A model generated the notes under the pieces. The model made no database searches. It saw nothing but the letters and a program-made list of their open reading frames with translations, and had not been told where the DNA came from. This document shows, in pieces, positions 24,166 through 36,466 of a stretch of 64,000 nt of DNA (positions within the stretch are counted from its first letter, which is position 1; each line of letters begins with the position of its first letter). The DNA comes from Moniliella sp. 'wahieum' (Eukaryota; Basidiomycota; Moniliellomycetes; Moniliellales; Moniliellaceae). A program made the translations under genes and the position numbers. The DNA is taken from NCBI GenBank assembly GCA_003971905.1, contig RSEE01000102.1, positions 124,001 to 188,000 on the forward strand, written 5' to 3'.

Positions 24166-25120
24166 ATCGATATTATATTCAAGCTTCAAGTGTTCTAAGA
24201 TCTGGATCTGAATCTGAGGCCGGAGGCAGGCCCTGAGGACCCCGACTCAGATCTGAGTTTAGATATCAGGCAGTGGGCTTTGATATATTGACGACGGCTT
24301 GCTTGTGAGCGCATAAGCAGGTGACATTGTGGGCCCCATGTGACATGTGTGCGCTAGCGCTGAGCACGGGACATGATGCACGTGATTGGTGATATGTGAT
24401 GTGCATGGCATGTGACATGTGAGCTGTGAGTTGCGTGCGCGCCGAGCTCACGCGCTCACGCAGCCAAAATTTTGGGAGCTGAGACCACCGAGACTTGACA
24501 TGTGACACTAGCTTGAAGCTTCAAGTTGAAGAGCTCTTGATGTAAAGCATCAGTGCATCAGTGCCATGATGCATGCGAGTGCATGAGTGCCCATGGCGCT
24601 CCGTCTCAGCTTGTCCATTGCCAATATGCCAATTCGAAACGAGTAGAATTTGCCTGAGAACGTCGTGCGGGTCTGCGCTGCGTTCAGCCTGAACAGTGCG
24701 GCTCAGTCGCTCAGGCGCTCAGGCGCTCAACGTTGAATCGTTCAATACGTTCCATGTACTGCCGTATACTCACGTACTCGGAAGTCAGAACGTACTCAGA
24801 ACTCAGAGTACTAGAACTCAGTGCTCAGTGTACTCAGTACACTTGAGTACTCAGATTCAGGCCCAATAATGCTAAGCGCTAAAGCCCAGTACGTTGAACG
24901 CTGAACGTTGAACGTTGAACAACACCTCCCATTCAGAGGGTTTACTACGTACTCCCGGGTGGCGCGGGCTCTGGGTACGATTGTTCCGGGTGTTCCCTGT
25001 TGTTCCTGGGCTTTGCGCCCATTTGTCTAGCCGGCCCAGGCCAGCCCTATATTATCCTCCCCGCGCCGACACGCGTAATGTCACACATCACGTCTCACGA
25101 TGATCAGGCCGTTGCTTCCG

Positions 25121-25160
25121 TCCCATACCGTCCCATACCGTCCCATACCGTCCCATGCCG
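25121..25160. repeat. Decamer tandem repeat TCCCATACCG, four copies
   Basis: Three exact copies and one copy with a single change (TCCCATGCCG). It is a 10-bp direct repeat without the palindromic core of the heptad family, so it is probably an ordinary minisatellite seed. Confidence 0.92.
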
Positions 25161-25229
25161 TAAGCGCGAAATCCGTACCTTGGGCGTTACGCGTTACGCA
25201 CCAACTCTTCCTGCCTTTTCCGGCCCCAG

Positions 25230-25256
25230 CGTTCAACGTTCAACGTTCAACGTTCA
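25230..25256. repeat. Heptad array, ACGT-TCA
   Basis: GTTCAACGTTCAACGTTCAA, three ACGTTCA units at a perfect 7-bp period. Confidence 0.9.
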
Positions 25257-26064
25257 CCAGAACCCGCGACCGTGGGCGTGCCAGGCCCTGCCGCGTGACG
25301 CACCGGGCGACGGAGTCGGCAGTACTAGTACTAGCGGCTAGTGGCTGAGGTGCCGCCTGGTGCCGCATGGTGCAGCGTTTGCGATCATCGATCATCGATC
25401 ATCATTTATGTGTCACATGCCATGGTACAGCTCCCCTGCGACGGGCAGTGTGGGCGATGGTGCCGCTCTGTGCCGCGGCAGCCTATGGCATTCCCTGCGC
25501 ACTCTCAGATCTCAGCCACAAGGAACGGCAGACATGCTCTACCCCGCAAAGCCACACGCGCCACGTTGTTCCTGCATAGAAGTGTATGTCGATATTCGAT
25601 AGAGCGGCCCGGACGCCACCGGTGGTTGTGCCCCCCCCTAAGACAGGTCGCCGGCAAGGTGTCGAAGTGGGGACTTTTTCTGAGAGGCTCTGATGCATGA
25701 TGAGTGATCAGCTTGTGTTGCATATGGTGGAATCGAGCGTCTAAGGCCGTAGGCCCATTGAATGTTTTGAGTCTGAACCATTAATCAGGTCCAATGAGTA
25801 CTGAGTGAGCAGTGACTAGTGATGTAGTGACGCGAGTGTGGCGTGGGGACATCTTCTGGTTTGACGTAGTAGCGTGGAAGGGTGGAGCGCGTGGGCGTTG
25901 CAGGCCTATCTGGCTTGTGGTGCAAAGGGGGCGGGATATCGAGCTCGGAACCCCCGGGAGCGTGCCCACAAAAGCCCGCAGCCATCATGCTCAAGCTTAC
26001 TTCTAATTAATTAATGCTTGACTTCCATAGAACGTGACGGTATACTGACTCAGACTAGGGAAAG

Positions 26065-26103
26065 AGCTTCAAGCTTCAAGCTTCAAGCTTTACGAGCTTC
26101 ACG
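26065..26103. repeat. Heptad array, AGCT-TCA
   Basis: AGCTTCAAGCTTCAAGCTTC, four units at 7-bp period, then degenerating into AGCTTTACGAGCTTCACG. Confidence 0.9.
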
Positions 26104-29100
26104 TTTCAAGTGTGCGCCACCGCGCCCACGCTTGCCGAGATCGGACCAGCTGAACCAAAGAACCAAACAAAAGAGAACAGGCAGAAGGTCTGAGGATGAC
26201 TTCTGGTAACCGGTGACCGGTGGTCAACGATCACTTTGATCATTTGTACTTCGTACGTAGTACAGGCACTGGGCGTTAGGCTGTCATACACATGTGTGTC
26301 ACTTCTGCTACAGAAGCAACTCTGCTCGCCAGGAGACAGAAGGTCTGGCAGCTTGACCAGTGCCAACAGGCCCCCGTGGCGTTGTTCAGGCCTGAGCCTC
26401 AGGGGCCTGAGCGCCTGAGCTGAGGCGCTGAGGCCTCACCGCACCGGTCACCGCCTTCATCGTTGAAGTTCAACGCCAAAGGTGAGGCCGATGAAGCCGA
26501 GGTGCGGCAGGCCAGGCCTTTAAATTTAACAAGCCTACGGCCTAAAAGCCTCACATGTCACAGCCGCTGAGCATCGAAGTAAGCGCCCTATTTTAGGCAC
26601 TGTGGAATTTGGAAGCGGCAAGCGGCATACCAGGCCCACCAGTACGCCCCTCTGTGGTGCCGGTGATATATGATACGGGTCCGGGTAATTATTAAATGCC
26701 GGGCTGAAATGCAAATGATTAATCGATGATGAATGTACTCGAAAGACTCCCGAGACTGTGGGTTCTGATATCTGACAGATCTGACCCTAATATCGACTAC
26801 CTGTCAAGCTTCCCTCGAATCGATCGGTACAACGACTGGGGGCGGCGGCTGGATCAGCTGACGGCGGGCGGGAGGCTTTCGGCTTTCCCCGGTTATCGAT
26901 ATCTTAAGGGTCCTGTGGCCATTTCGCGTTTTGTTGCCTCCACCGGTTCCGGCTTGTGCTTCTCGTCCTGTCTGAGATCTGACTTCTGAAGCCCTCAATC
27001 GAATGTGCGAGCTCTGTAACGGAGTACTGAGTACTGTGTGGCTGAGAGCGGCTCAAGTGGCTTAAAACTCTCATGAGACTCTTCTTTGTAAGCCAACGGC
27101 CAAGAACTAACTGTCTGTCCGATGCCCCACCACTGAATTTGAAGCGAAGGATGTCAGCCTCTTTTTTGCTCCGGGATCCAGATTCAGTTGCTCCGCCTTT
27201 TAAATTGTGGGAGGACCATCGTTCTTTTCTTCAAAGGTTGTCAGTACTCAAAACAGCCTGAGTATACTGTCCGTACTGAGACTCCGTTGGATATATTCAG
27301 TTACTGAGCAGTGTAATACTCATAGACACTCCTACAGGTGCTCACCGTTGATCAAGAATGTCATACTTTTGCCATTCATTTTACTCAAGCGGCGAACTCA
27401 CAACACAGTAAGCCTCTTTTTTTGCGCAATGGTACTCTGTTCCATGTTGGCTCTGCCTGGACTCTGCCCGTGACACGTTACAACCGCGTCTCGTGAAATA
27501 GCCGACTCAGGGTACTCTGGCCTCGCCTCACCGCCTCAACTGTGGCCGCCCAGATGTCACAGCGTGTGAGAGTCAGCCTGTGAGCCACAGAGCTCAGCCT
27601 GAGCGGCTCATTAGTTTCGATATTTTCCGTTGACATTCATCACATCAAAAAATGCCCACCTGAAAAAGGGTGCTGCGAGCTTTTGGTCGCGGCAAACGAT
27701 AATGTGTGCTCGCCATTGATTCTTTCCATCGGCTTTCACACAAGGCTACGATCCTGAGGCCTGAGGCACGAGGGTGTCTCATCAAATGTGTCCCTCTCCG
27801 TCCACACAAAACCCGTCCATGTTGAGTAGCAGGGTTCCACACCACGGTGAATGAGAAACGTCAACGTCTGTATAACACACACACACCCTGAGCAGTCTGC
27901 ATAAAAAAACTGTCTCTCTTTTATCAAGTTTTGGAAACGTATAGAGACAAGCCATACCACGGAGACACAGGGACAAGGCTCTCGTTGTCGTCAGTGTGGC
28001 GGACGTCGGCCTGGGGCCCGACCTACAGTTAGAGGTGCTTTCCCTTGGAGAAGGGCTGGCCACACTCAGTATGTAATCAGTACTCAGTACCCACGGTGGA
28101 CCAAGCCTGAACCCTGAACCTTGAGCAACATTTTTAGCGGATCTAAACTCTGAATGGGGCTAGAGAAGACGAGGCAAGAGGACTATTAATTGGGGCGTCG
28201 GCTCGCGTGATGTGTGTAATATGTGCCAGAACGAGCAAGACTAGCGGGCCTGTAGCCCGTGGGCCTCTAAAGGGTTGGCCAGAAGGTTGACGCAGGCAAA
28301 CCGGAGAGGATGAGACAGGTAATGCGCACTGTCGAACAACTCTACTCTTGTAGTGTAGGATAGCCCCGGTGGGACCCCTACAGAGTTGACTGATTGTTAG
28401 AGATCGACGGCAACTGAAGCCCGTTCGAAAGGATACTGGAAAGCCAAGGTAAGATAACTTTATCTTAGGGGCTCAAACCGCCAACACACGGGTGATTCAC
28501 CTCGATTATCTGTGCAGCGCGAAAGGGACTCGATCCTATAGTTCATACATATATCGATGTATAAATAACTTGCTCTGTTTAGACACAACGAGTGCATGGG
28601 TTTGCTCAACGTTCAGACAAGCCACCAGCCCAAACTTGGCGTAGACCGAAAACCCAGGCAAGGGAGACAAGGGGAGCGTATGAATTTGGTCGGGCTGTGG
28701 GCCGCCAGCTCCGTCGTCCCGCGACCCTCGTCTTCTCCCCGGGGTCTTTCCACAGCGGTCAAAAATTATATAGCCACACGGCAATGTTTTGATATCTCAA
28801 GGCACTCTCGAGGTTCTCCCTTCGTCATCTGCATCCTACCAGTGGACTATCTCACGGACAGTTCTTTAAATCGGCTCGCCTCTCATCGTCGTGAACACGG
28901 TTTTGAGTGCATCTGAAGTGATTCCATCATCCATTTGACAAGAAGAAACGTCACATTTGTCGATATACTGTGCATATCGTTAGTGTTTGTAAACATAATA
29001 TACTTCAGCGCATCTCATGTGAAGATCGCTATAACAGAATCTTCTTATATAAGCGTCAACGAACGGCCTCTCCACCCCAACTAAGGCTGAGGAAGTGTTA

Positions 29101-30267
29101 TCGCAGAGATATGCTTGCGCTGAGTAGCATGCGTGCACCCTCATACTTCAGTCCGGGTGTGTGATTCGGCGTCGGATGTGAGTTTGTCCAATTCCCAGGC
29201 TTTGGCCTATCTGTTTCCTATTGTGACATGATCCTTTCCCATCTGCATTCACCTCTCTGTATTTGGTTTTCTTTATTACGCTCCGTCCTTCCTCTCTCGT
29301 GCTTGTCTTCGGCACTTTTTGTTCCTTTTAAAGTAACCCGACCGCATTGAATTCATCACTTTTGACGACAGTGGGGATGAAAATCAGAATAGCTGAGGAC
29401 CAACCACGAGATTCACGATATGAGAGACGAGGCGAGTATCAAGGACAAAGCGGACCCCATATGAGAAACGAGACGAGAAAAAGAGTCGAAACCATGTGTA
29501 GTGTTGTAGATTTTGGACAAGCGAGTGTAGGGGAGAGACAATTGTTGTGGTTTTGGTAAATAGGCCGAAGAAAATCCGAGCCACAATAGCGAGCGATAGC
29601 GAAAGATAGAGAAAACTGAAGTTGTGACAGGGAGAGAAGTCGAGAAGCGAGAGCGACAGTAAGGGATGAGTGGAGGTGGCTGTGCAAAGCGACTTTTGAT
29701 CGATACCTTGATCGTCGCCCGTGATATACGATACCCGGAGGCTAACAACTACCTTAAATTTGTTGTTATGGTCCGGTGGCTGATCAGCCACCACTACTAT
29801 TTATTAGGTTACTCTCTGTAACTATTTTTACTAGTACCCCTTGCCAACATCGAACCTGTCGTCTCTGCCCTTGTTCGGGTTCCTCATACCTTCGTTATCG
29901 GCGTTATCCTTGCTGTGGGTCCAGCCCTATTCGGTTGGGCCCATACATCCATGGGCAGCACCTGTCACGGTGACAACTGTCACCGATATGAGAGATGCGT
30001 CTTACGCCAATGTCTCCTGGTTAGTGCTGACCTATTACTGTCATCAGTGGGTCTGCACTTATACACTTGCTGGGAAGAACCTACGTGTCCGTGAGTGGGG
30101 GGTATCCGACGTTCTGATGCTATGCAAAAAACGGAAGACGGTCACGACGAGCGAAGGCTGGCACATGCATGGCGGATGGATGCAGGGATGGAGGGTACAG
30201 AGGAGACAAGAGAGGCGATAGGCATCGAGGGTAGGCTAGGCGATAGATTGTGGGCCTAGGTAGAGAG

Positions 30268-33200
30268 CTACTGGGGTGCGGTCCAGTCAAACTGAGCAAA
30301 CGCTTGGTCTTCCGCCGGGGTAGGGGAAGAAACAACGGACAAGGTGGGCTCGGCGTGGTTGTGGAGTTGTTCAAAGTGGTGCGTGTCCAGGGCGGTAAGA
30401 ATTTGCGGCAGAAACGGAGGTGGAAGTTGCTTGGCCAAGAGCAGGTCCCAGTCCACCGTACGAAAGAAGGGATGCGCTTTGACTTCGGCCGCATCGGCTT
30501 GTCCGCCGCCCAAGCGGCAGCGCGGGTCGTGCGTTAGTAGACGGTCAATCAAATCTTCACTGTATTCGGGCCATTGCGCAGCGTTCTCCTTGTAGTACTT
30601 GCCTTCTTGCACCTGCCCTGCAATTTCCGCAATGTCTTCCCCAACAAACGGCGCGACATTGAACAGCAGCTCGTACAGCAGCACCCCAAACGCCCACCAC
30701 TCGGCCGCACGCGTGTAGCAGCAGGGATAATCATAGATCTGATCCACATATGTCATGTCAGTGCCATGGTCCAGAACAGGGAGGAAACTGGAACAGTCAG
30801 TTGTCCCTAAAAGCACACAGCGTACCTCGGGGGCCATAAATTCCGGCGTGCCAGCAAACGTATCAGTTGTTATGTTGTGGAACATGTTGGATTTGCACAT
30901 GCCATAGTCGACCAACTTGATGTGACCATCGGCGGCCATCATGATATTCTGCAATTTTAAGTCGCGATACACGATCCCAAGGCGATGCAGAAACTCGAGC
31001 GCCAACACCACCTCGGCCGCATAGAACCTGCCAGCCCACCAGGGCAGCGTACCACGCTGATACAACGTGAAAAAGTCACCCCCAGGGCAATACTCCATGG
31101 CAAAAAAGCATCGGTCCGCCGTTTGGAAAATGGCATACAAATCGATCAGGAACGGGTGCCCTTTGGGGTTGGCGCTGACAATATCAATAAACGTGTCACG
31201 CTCGCGGTACAGCAACTCCAATTGCCTCTCTGTTTCAGCCAACAACTGGGTCTTGACCAACGCCTTGAGCGCCACCAGCCGCCCTCCCCCGCGTGCTAAG
31301 AACACCTTTCCAAATGCTCCGCGACCCAAGATACGTAGAAGAGTGTAGTCCTCCAACTTGGTTGGCATGCGAGGCAGCACCGTCCCTTCTTCGGGCTCTC
31401 TCACCGGCGACTCTTGCTCGGCAGGCACCTGGGAAGCATCGCCCGCCACACCGCCCGCCACACCGCTTCTGCAGGCGCCTGGGAAGCAGCCCGCCACACC
31501 GTTTTCTTCGGCAAGTGAAGGCGTGGGATGAGGGAGACTGTGGATGCAGGCGTACGCGCACGTATAACTACCTCCTCCCCATCGTACGGCCGCACCCAGG
31601 AAAACGATTCCCCTTCTGTGTGGGAAACAGTGGCGACGGGCTGGTCCATCTCGAGCGGGAGACGGCGGGGGTGCGTCCCAGGGGTCGGAGATGGGCATTC
31701 GTAACTTGACTAGGTAAGTAGGGGTGGTAGAAGAAAGCGGAGGTAGGGGGGACGGTTGAGTTGGCACTGGGTATCTGGATCTCAGTAACAGGGGAAGTGG
31801 CGATGGCTGAGCGGGGGGGGTCGGTGGCCGTCTCAGAAGGGGGCTGGGGTGGGTCCGAGGCGTAGAGATCGGTGTGAGTACAGCGGTGGATGGGGGACCG
31901 ACGGTGGGTTGGGGACCGACGGTGGGTTGGGGACCGACGGTGGGTTGGGGTTGATGCTGGCCACTGGCGTAATATGGGTGGGCGCGGCGGTGACGGTCCG
32001 CCTGGAAACGACCGATGGGGGTGGGGCCGGGGTTTCGGAGGGGAGAATGACAGAGGTAGGAGCAACGGTGGTAGTGGAGGTAGAGGAGGTAGAGGATGGT
32101 GGGGGGGTGGCTGCGACGGCTGCTGCTACGAGGACCGCGGCTGGAAGTCTGGGAGAGCTCGAGCAGTTTCTCTGGGCTTTCTCCACAGGTCAAAGGCAGG
32201 CGGGGTGCACAGGCTTCGTGGGCCTGGTAGAGCTCGAGCAGTTTCTTGGGCTTACTCCAAGGTCAAAGGCAGGCGGGGCACACAGGCTCGTGGGCCCAGA
32301 CCGAACAGCGAGAGCACTTGCTCCCCTTGAGGACGCTTTGGCACACTCCGCTTGCCACAGTGGGCGCACCAGTCCTGCCGAGCATCACCATTTGGTGGTT
32401 CAAAGTCGTGAGGGGACTTGAAGCGACTGACAAACCGCTTTTCCTCTTCGGTCACCGTCGAAGCAAAGCAAGGGACCCAGACCTGCTCTACACACGTTTC
32501 GTGGCACCCGTACGAGCAGCGAGAACATTGCACTTGAGCGTCCTTGTTCTTTTGTCCACAGAGCGCGCAGACAATGCGAGCGAAACTGGTGCTAGCCACA
32601 AACTGTGCCCGTGTCGGCCCTGAATCAGCCCGACCGGGGCAGGTTTTTTAAACAACACGGCGTTGCGGCCCAAGCGCCTCTCTGCTTAATGTAGAGGCTG
32701 ATCTGAATTCGTGCGCCCACCGGTTCGAGCAGGAAACAGGATGGTAGGCTCGGGCTTCTCCATTCTTGCCCGAGTTGACGCCCACCACATAGTCCATCGA
32801 TCGCTTCCGCTGTATTTCTAGCACATCCGCCAAATAGATCCATCCGATTGCAACCGCCGTGGGGGACGGGGGGGCGCTGTCGGATCCCACGAGTTGGTCG
32901 TACACGATCACTTCGACGTACTGCACGCTCTCCAACGTGACCTGCAGTTGACTGAGCGGATCCGACGGGCTTACACCTCCACCCCGACCCCCATCTCGTC
33001 CAAGGCAGGGCTCGGTCTTGTGGCTTGGGCCCTTGTTGGCCCGCATCTCAAAAAACGTCGACGCTTCTCGGGACCGACACTGGGGCCAACATGCTCAATC
33101 CCACTCACCGTATACACTTTGCAGTAAGCGTGCCCGATACCTTGGGCACCTCTTGTCGCTTCAATTCGGGGACTTGCATCTTGTCAGCAAGGTGCACGCC

Positions 33201-33754
33201 CTTCCGATCGTGAGGGGGGGATGGGGCTTACCAGTGGGCGGGAAAGAGCCAGGAGGGGGATCGTACCGCTCCAACGCCTTGTCCAGGAGGGGTAGCTTCT
33301 CCTGTGCCTGGGCGGCGGGTATCTCTGGCGAGATGGATCTGTCTCGAGTTGGGCATGGAGGCGTCGGACAAGTGGTGCAGGATCTCTTCAGTGGCAGTAA
33401 TGGTTTCTTCTCGGTGTGGATGCGCTCGACGACGCGTTGGCGTGTCCGTGCGTGTTGCTCGACGGGCAACTGCCGCTGCCCATCGGCTTGAATCGCGGAC
33501 AGGCGGGACAAACGCTGCTCGATCTGCTGCTGGTGCTGATCGAAGCTGAACTGGGCCTGGGCATACTCGACTTCCCGGCGCCGGAGGCGCTCCTCATTGC
33601 GGTCACGCTTGACTTCGAGGCGCGGGAAGCGCTCCTCATCGCGGTCACGCTTGACTTCGAGGCGCCGGAGGCACTCCTCATCGTGGCCACGCAGCTGGCG
33701 CAGCTGGTACAGCTGGCGCAGCAGGTTCAGTTCCTCCTCTAGCGTGCCTTGCAT
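30268..33754 (-). CDS. PKC1: Protein kinase C, fungal cell-wall integrity type
   Basis: Rho1-activated Ser/Thr kinase that starts the cell-wall integrity MAPK cascade (family knowledge). Domain order on the minus strand fits fungal Pkc1. An HR1-like coiled coil (about 33750-33200) ends AAQAQEKLPLLDKALERYD. A C2-like region follows (33050-32690: QLQVTLESVQYVEVIVYDQL, GRIQISLYIKQRG after frame repair). Two Cys/His-rich C1 domains (32660-32150) show CALCGQKNKDAQVQCSRC and WCAHCG. The kinase (31380-30268) has GRGAFGKVF, VALKAL, VYRDLKLQNIMM, VDYGMCK and GTPEFMAPE, with an in-frame 87-nt intron at 30739-30825 just after MAPE. The stop is at 30268-30270. The linker before the kinase carries PSVPNP repeats (31884-31950). 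Several frame changes are required in the HR1-C2-C1 part. The start is uncertain: MQGTLEEELN at 33754 is used here, but an upstream exon ending near 34042 (QPKPDEETTV, then GTGAGT) is possible, and the first HR1 repeat was not found. Confidence 0.88.
31884..31950. repeat. 18-bp minisatellite inside PKC1 (PSVPNP repeat)
   Basis: About three and a half copies of ACCGACGGTGGGTTGGGG. On the coding strand they encode PNPPSV-type hexapeptides in the linker between the C1 domains and the kinase. Confidence 0.85.
32155..32300. repeat. 75-bp in-frame tandem duplication in the PKC1 C1 region
   Basis: Two consecutive units start GAGCTCGAGCAGTTTCT at 32155 and 32230. The offset is 75 bp, or 25 codons. 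Each encodes, on the minus strand, an AHEAC-type end of a C1 finger followed by PRLPLT and SPEKLLEL-like sequence. The second unit has small indels. Confidence 0.85.
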
Positions 33755-35238
33755 CAAGAGGAGGGAAAAGTGGTGGTGGAGGAAGAGGGGGAGGAGGAGA
33801 CAGACATGCTGGACACTTTTTGTGCTGTCGTCGAGCGGGGCGGCGTGGGCCGGCGGCAGGTGTAGCAAGGGGCTATGTACTAATGTACTATGTACATATG
33901 GGCGTGTGGTGGGTGCATTCTCAGGCGGCAGGCGATTATAGGCGCAGCTCGCGCCCCAGCCTAGCAGTGTCACGGGCGGGCGCCGCCAGGGGGCCCGTCC
34001 TGGGGCTTTGGGGTATAGTACAATCCCTTAGGCGACGGTAGGTCGACTCACGACAGTAGTTTCTTCATCGGGCTTGGGCTGGTTGGTGTATCCGAGCGGA
34101 GCTAGGGACGAGGAGATGCCTTTGGTGGGGCGGCTGCTCGTATGGCAAGACTGCGTCTGCACCGGCTTGGGCCCGTAGTAACGTGTCTGAAGCCTCCGGG
34201 ACTTAGGGACGGGAGGAGGCAGAGGGGGACAAACACTGCCTCAACTGAGACTGGGATCGCCGCGAACCAAAAGAGGGCTCGCGCGACTGAACTGACGAAG
34301 GGCTGGAAGACGAGGTCGGAGGGGATGTCGGACGCTAACAAGAGGAGCTGCCTGTACTGGATCAATTGGCTGGAAAAGGGCAGGAGTCGGACAGGGTAGG
34401 TGGGAACGACGGACGAGAATGGAAAGTGGGGGAAAGGATCCCATGGACCAGGGGTACAGGCAAGATCAAAAGGGAAACGGATACAAGAGGGGGGTGTGTG
34501 GTAGAAAGGAAGACATGCCGTCAAAAGCGGGGTTGGTCGCCGCAGGCGCGACCGAGAAAGGAAAAGGAAACGGGGACGGGCCGACAGACGTCGCCACGGC
34601 ACTGGAAGCTCAGCGGCCTAGTTATTTGGGCCAGCCGACTTGGGCTTTTGGGTGGGGAGGCGACTATTGTCGCACGGAGCATGGCCCTTCGGCCACGATA
34701 CCTATAATTTAGCCACAACCATCATGCTCATGCAGGCATCACACTCGGTTGGCCTGCGGAGCATGCTCTACTGGGCATGTGTGGAGCAGGCGGGCCTTAG
34801 CTTGGGTCGGACCATCTGGTGTCCGCCGCAGCCCGTGACAAGCAGCGAGTATTGAGTACGAGGAAGTGCTATCGGACTCATGATATTCTTAATTGTGTCT
34901 TCGCAGCCTCCGCTTGCTTCTGTTGGGGGGGCAGCACTAGGCTTCCCCTGCACCCCTCGGTGGATTGGTGACGGCGCTCTCGCTTAGCCGGTCGAAAGAG
35001 TTCCTCTCGCAGGCCGCGCGCACGCCTTGCTCGCTCCATCTCCCTTCTCTCTCTCTCTCGTCTCCTTTCCTTCATGCAAGTGTTGCTTGAAAACTTGTGG
35101 CTCACCCCTTTGCCTTCACGCCTGTCTGATATCGAGCCTGCCACCTCTGGACCACCGATCATCGATCGACCACTCCGCCTTGTGCCACGGTTACTCTTTG
35201 CACCACCGCTCGATATAGAAAGTAGAGATCGAGTACTC
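33755..35238. other. Upstream region of PKC1 and 3' region of the methyltransferase gene
   Basis: Only low-complexity open frames. A short minus-strand stretch at about 34042-34130 reads SSSLAPLGYTNQPKPDEETTV and ends at a GTGAGT donor, so it may be an upstream PKC1 exon. I see nothing else recognisable. Confidence 0.45.
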
Positions 35239-36466
35239 TCAGGCAGTACTCCTACGTCCTACGTACAACGCCAACACTGATGCCCGCTGCGTCTGCTGGC
35301 GCCACCGTGCATTGCGCTCACGTGACCTGCGCCCGCTCCAGCAGCCACACACACTCCAGTGCGCCCGCTCGTCGTACTCGGGCTCGAGCGCTGGCCGCGC
35401 CGTCTGGGCGGGCGGGAGGCGCAGCCTGCTGCCGTCCCACTGCGGCAGGTCCGGGTCGCCGCGCCAGCCCACGGAGCGCACCTCACCCCCCGGCGCCAGG
35501 TACCGTTCCCACACGCCCTGCGCAGGCGCCTCCCGGTCCGGCACGAGCCCCGCCTGCGCGGCCAGCGCGACAAACGTAGCCAGCGGTCGTCGTCCCGTGT
35601 GCAAGCCCGAGATGATCAGGACCTTGCCTCGGGGCGCGCAGCGCGAGCAGCGTAGTCAGCAGCGCTTCGTGCGCCGATGTCATCCACAGCACGTCCGAGC
35701 ATAGAATTAGGTCGTACCCCCGCCCTTGGGTCCAGCCGCGCGCGGCTTGCATCTGCTCCTCGTTGCCCCACAGCAGCGCTTGCGCCTCGGCGCGGGTCCC
35801 GCTTGGTCGGTTGCGGTCCACGTTCGCCTTCAAGCACGCAAGAAGCTTCTCATCCGGGTAGTCTGTTGCCAGGCTCTGTCCCACACACACACATCCCACA
35901 AAAACAGATGGTTAGTGAGGGAGTGCCATCGGTATCGGGCAGGAGATGGATCGGGGGGGGCATCCCGCGTTCCAACCCCGGCTACGCGCAACAGCGAGCA
36001 AAGATCAATGCAGGGCGCGGAGACGTACGAGAGAAGCTCCGAGCTGGGCGGCTACCAGGCTGGGCAGGCCGGTGCCCGAGCCTAGTTCCAGCACGGCTTT
36101 GGAGCGCACGTCGAGGGCGGTGCGGATGTGGGCGTGGGGCGGGGGAAGCGATGTGAGTTCGCGGCCGCGGCCAAGGTGCACGTCGGCCAAGAGCTGGGCC
36201 ATGGTCCGCCCACTGGCCCATTGGTACTGCGCCGCAATCTTGGTGTTGGCAGCATCGACGTCGGGGACGGAAAAGTGCAGGTCGTGGGCGAGGGCAGGAT
36301 GGGAAAAGGCGAGATGAGCATGGGCGCTGCCCTCGGCAGGCTGGGACAGACCAAAGATGCTGCCCAAGGCATCCTCAAACACGTCGCTGGCGTCGAGCTC
36401 GGCAGGAGATGGAGACGGAGAGGGAGATGGAGATGGGATGGACAGCGGCGCGGTGGTGACAGCCAT
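35239..36466 (-). CDS. EFM7: EFM7/Nnt1-type S-adenosylmethionine-dependent methyltransferase
   Basis: Member of the family that in yeast methylates the N-terminal region of elongation factor 1-alpha. The start is the ATG at 36464-36466 (MAVTTAPL); the in-frame codon further upstream is GTG. The N-terminal part has DASDVFEDALGSIFG and YQWASGRTMAQLLAD. Motif I is VLELGSGTGLPSLVAAQLGA. An in-phase intron (35878-36028, GTACGT...ACAG) splices GASL to SLATDYPDEKLLACLKANV, the conserved acidic TDYPD block. Then come QALLWGNEEQM and GYDLILCSDVLWM. A frame change near 35635 joins ALRAPRGKVLIISGLHTGRR to the C-terminal half, which ends near EYDERAHWSV. The exact C-terminus is uncertain. The gene is divergent from CYC8, with about 630 bp between them. 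Confidence 0.83.

Larger units (their letters stand above)
20844..25120. other. Heptad-rich gene-poor DNA, no gene recognised
   Basis: The densest stretch of the palindromic 7-bp repeats, with clusters listed separately at 22696, 22851 and 23961 and smaller ones near 21330 (AACGCGTAACGCGTAACG), 23010-23045 (TTGACGCGTTGACGCGGTGA) and 24745-24920 (ACTCAG and GAACGTTGAACGTTGAAC). Open frames are short and show no family features. Confidence 0.55.
25161..30267. other. Right part of the gene-poor block, no gene recognised
   Basis: Heptads continue to about 26.1 kb (ACGTTCA at 25230-25256, ATCGATC at 25380-25403, AAGCTTC at 26065-26103). From about 27 kb the DNA is AT-richer again, resembling 6-13 kb. 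Short open frames on both strands (for example 28596-28916 plus and 29860-30221 plus) show no recognisable family. The last few hundred bases are probably the 3' flank of PKC1. Confidence 0.5.

Noticed and set aside
20844-25120. CRISPR-like or telomeric array
   Set aside because: The short repeats are contiguous 7-mers without unique spacers, in a eukaryotic context, and they do not resemble TTAGGG-type telomere repeats.
28200-28500. Possible structured RNA in the gene-poor block
   Set aside because: Small inverted repeats (TGTAGG...CCTACA, TAAGATAACTTTATCTTA) exist, but nothing matches a known RNA family and no promoter or box is evident.
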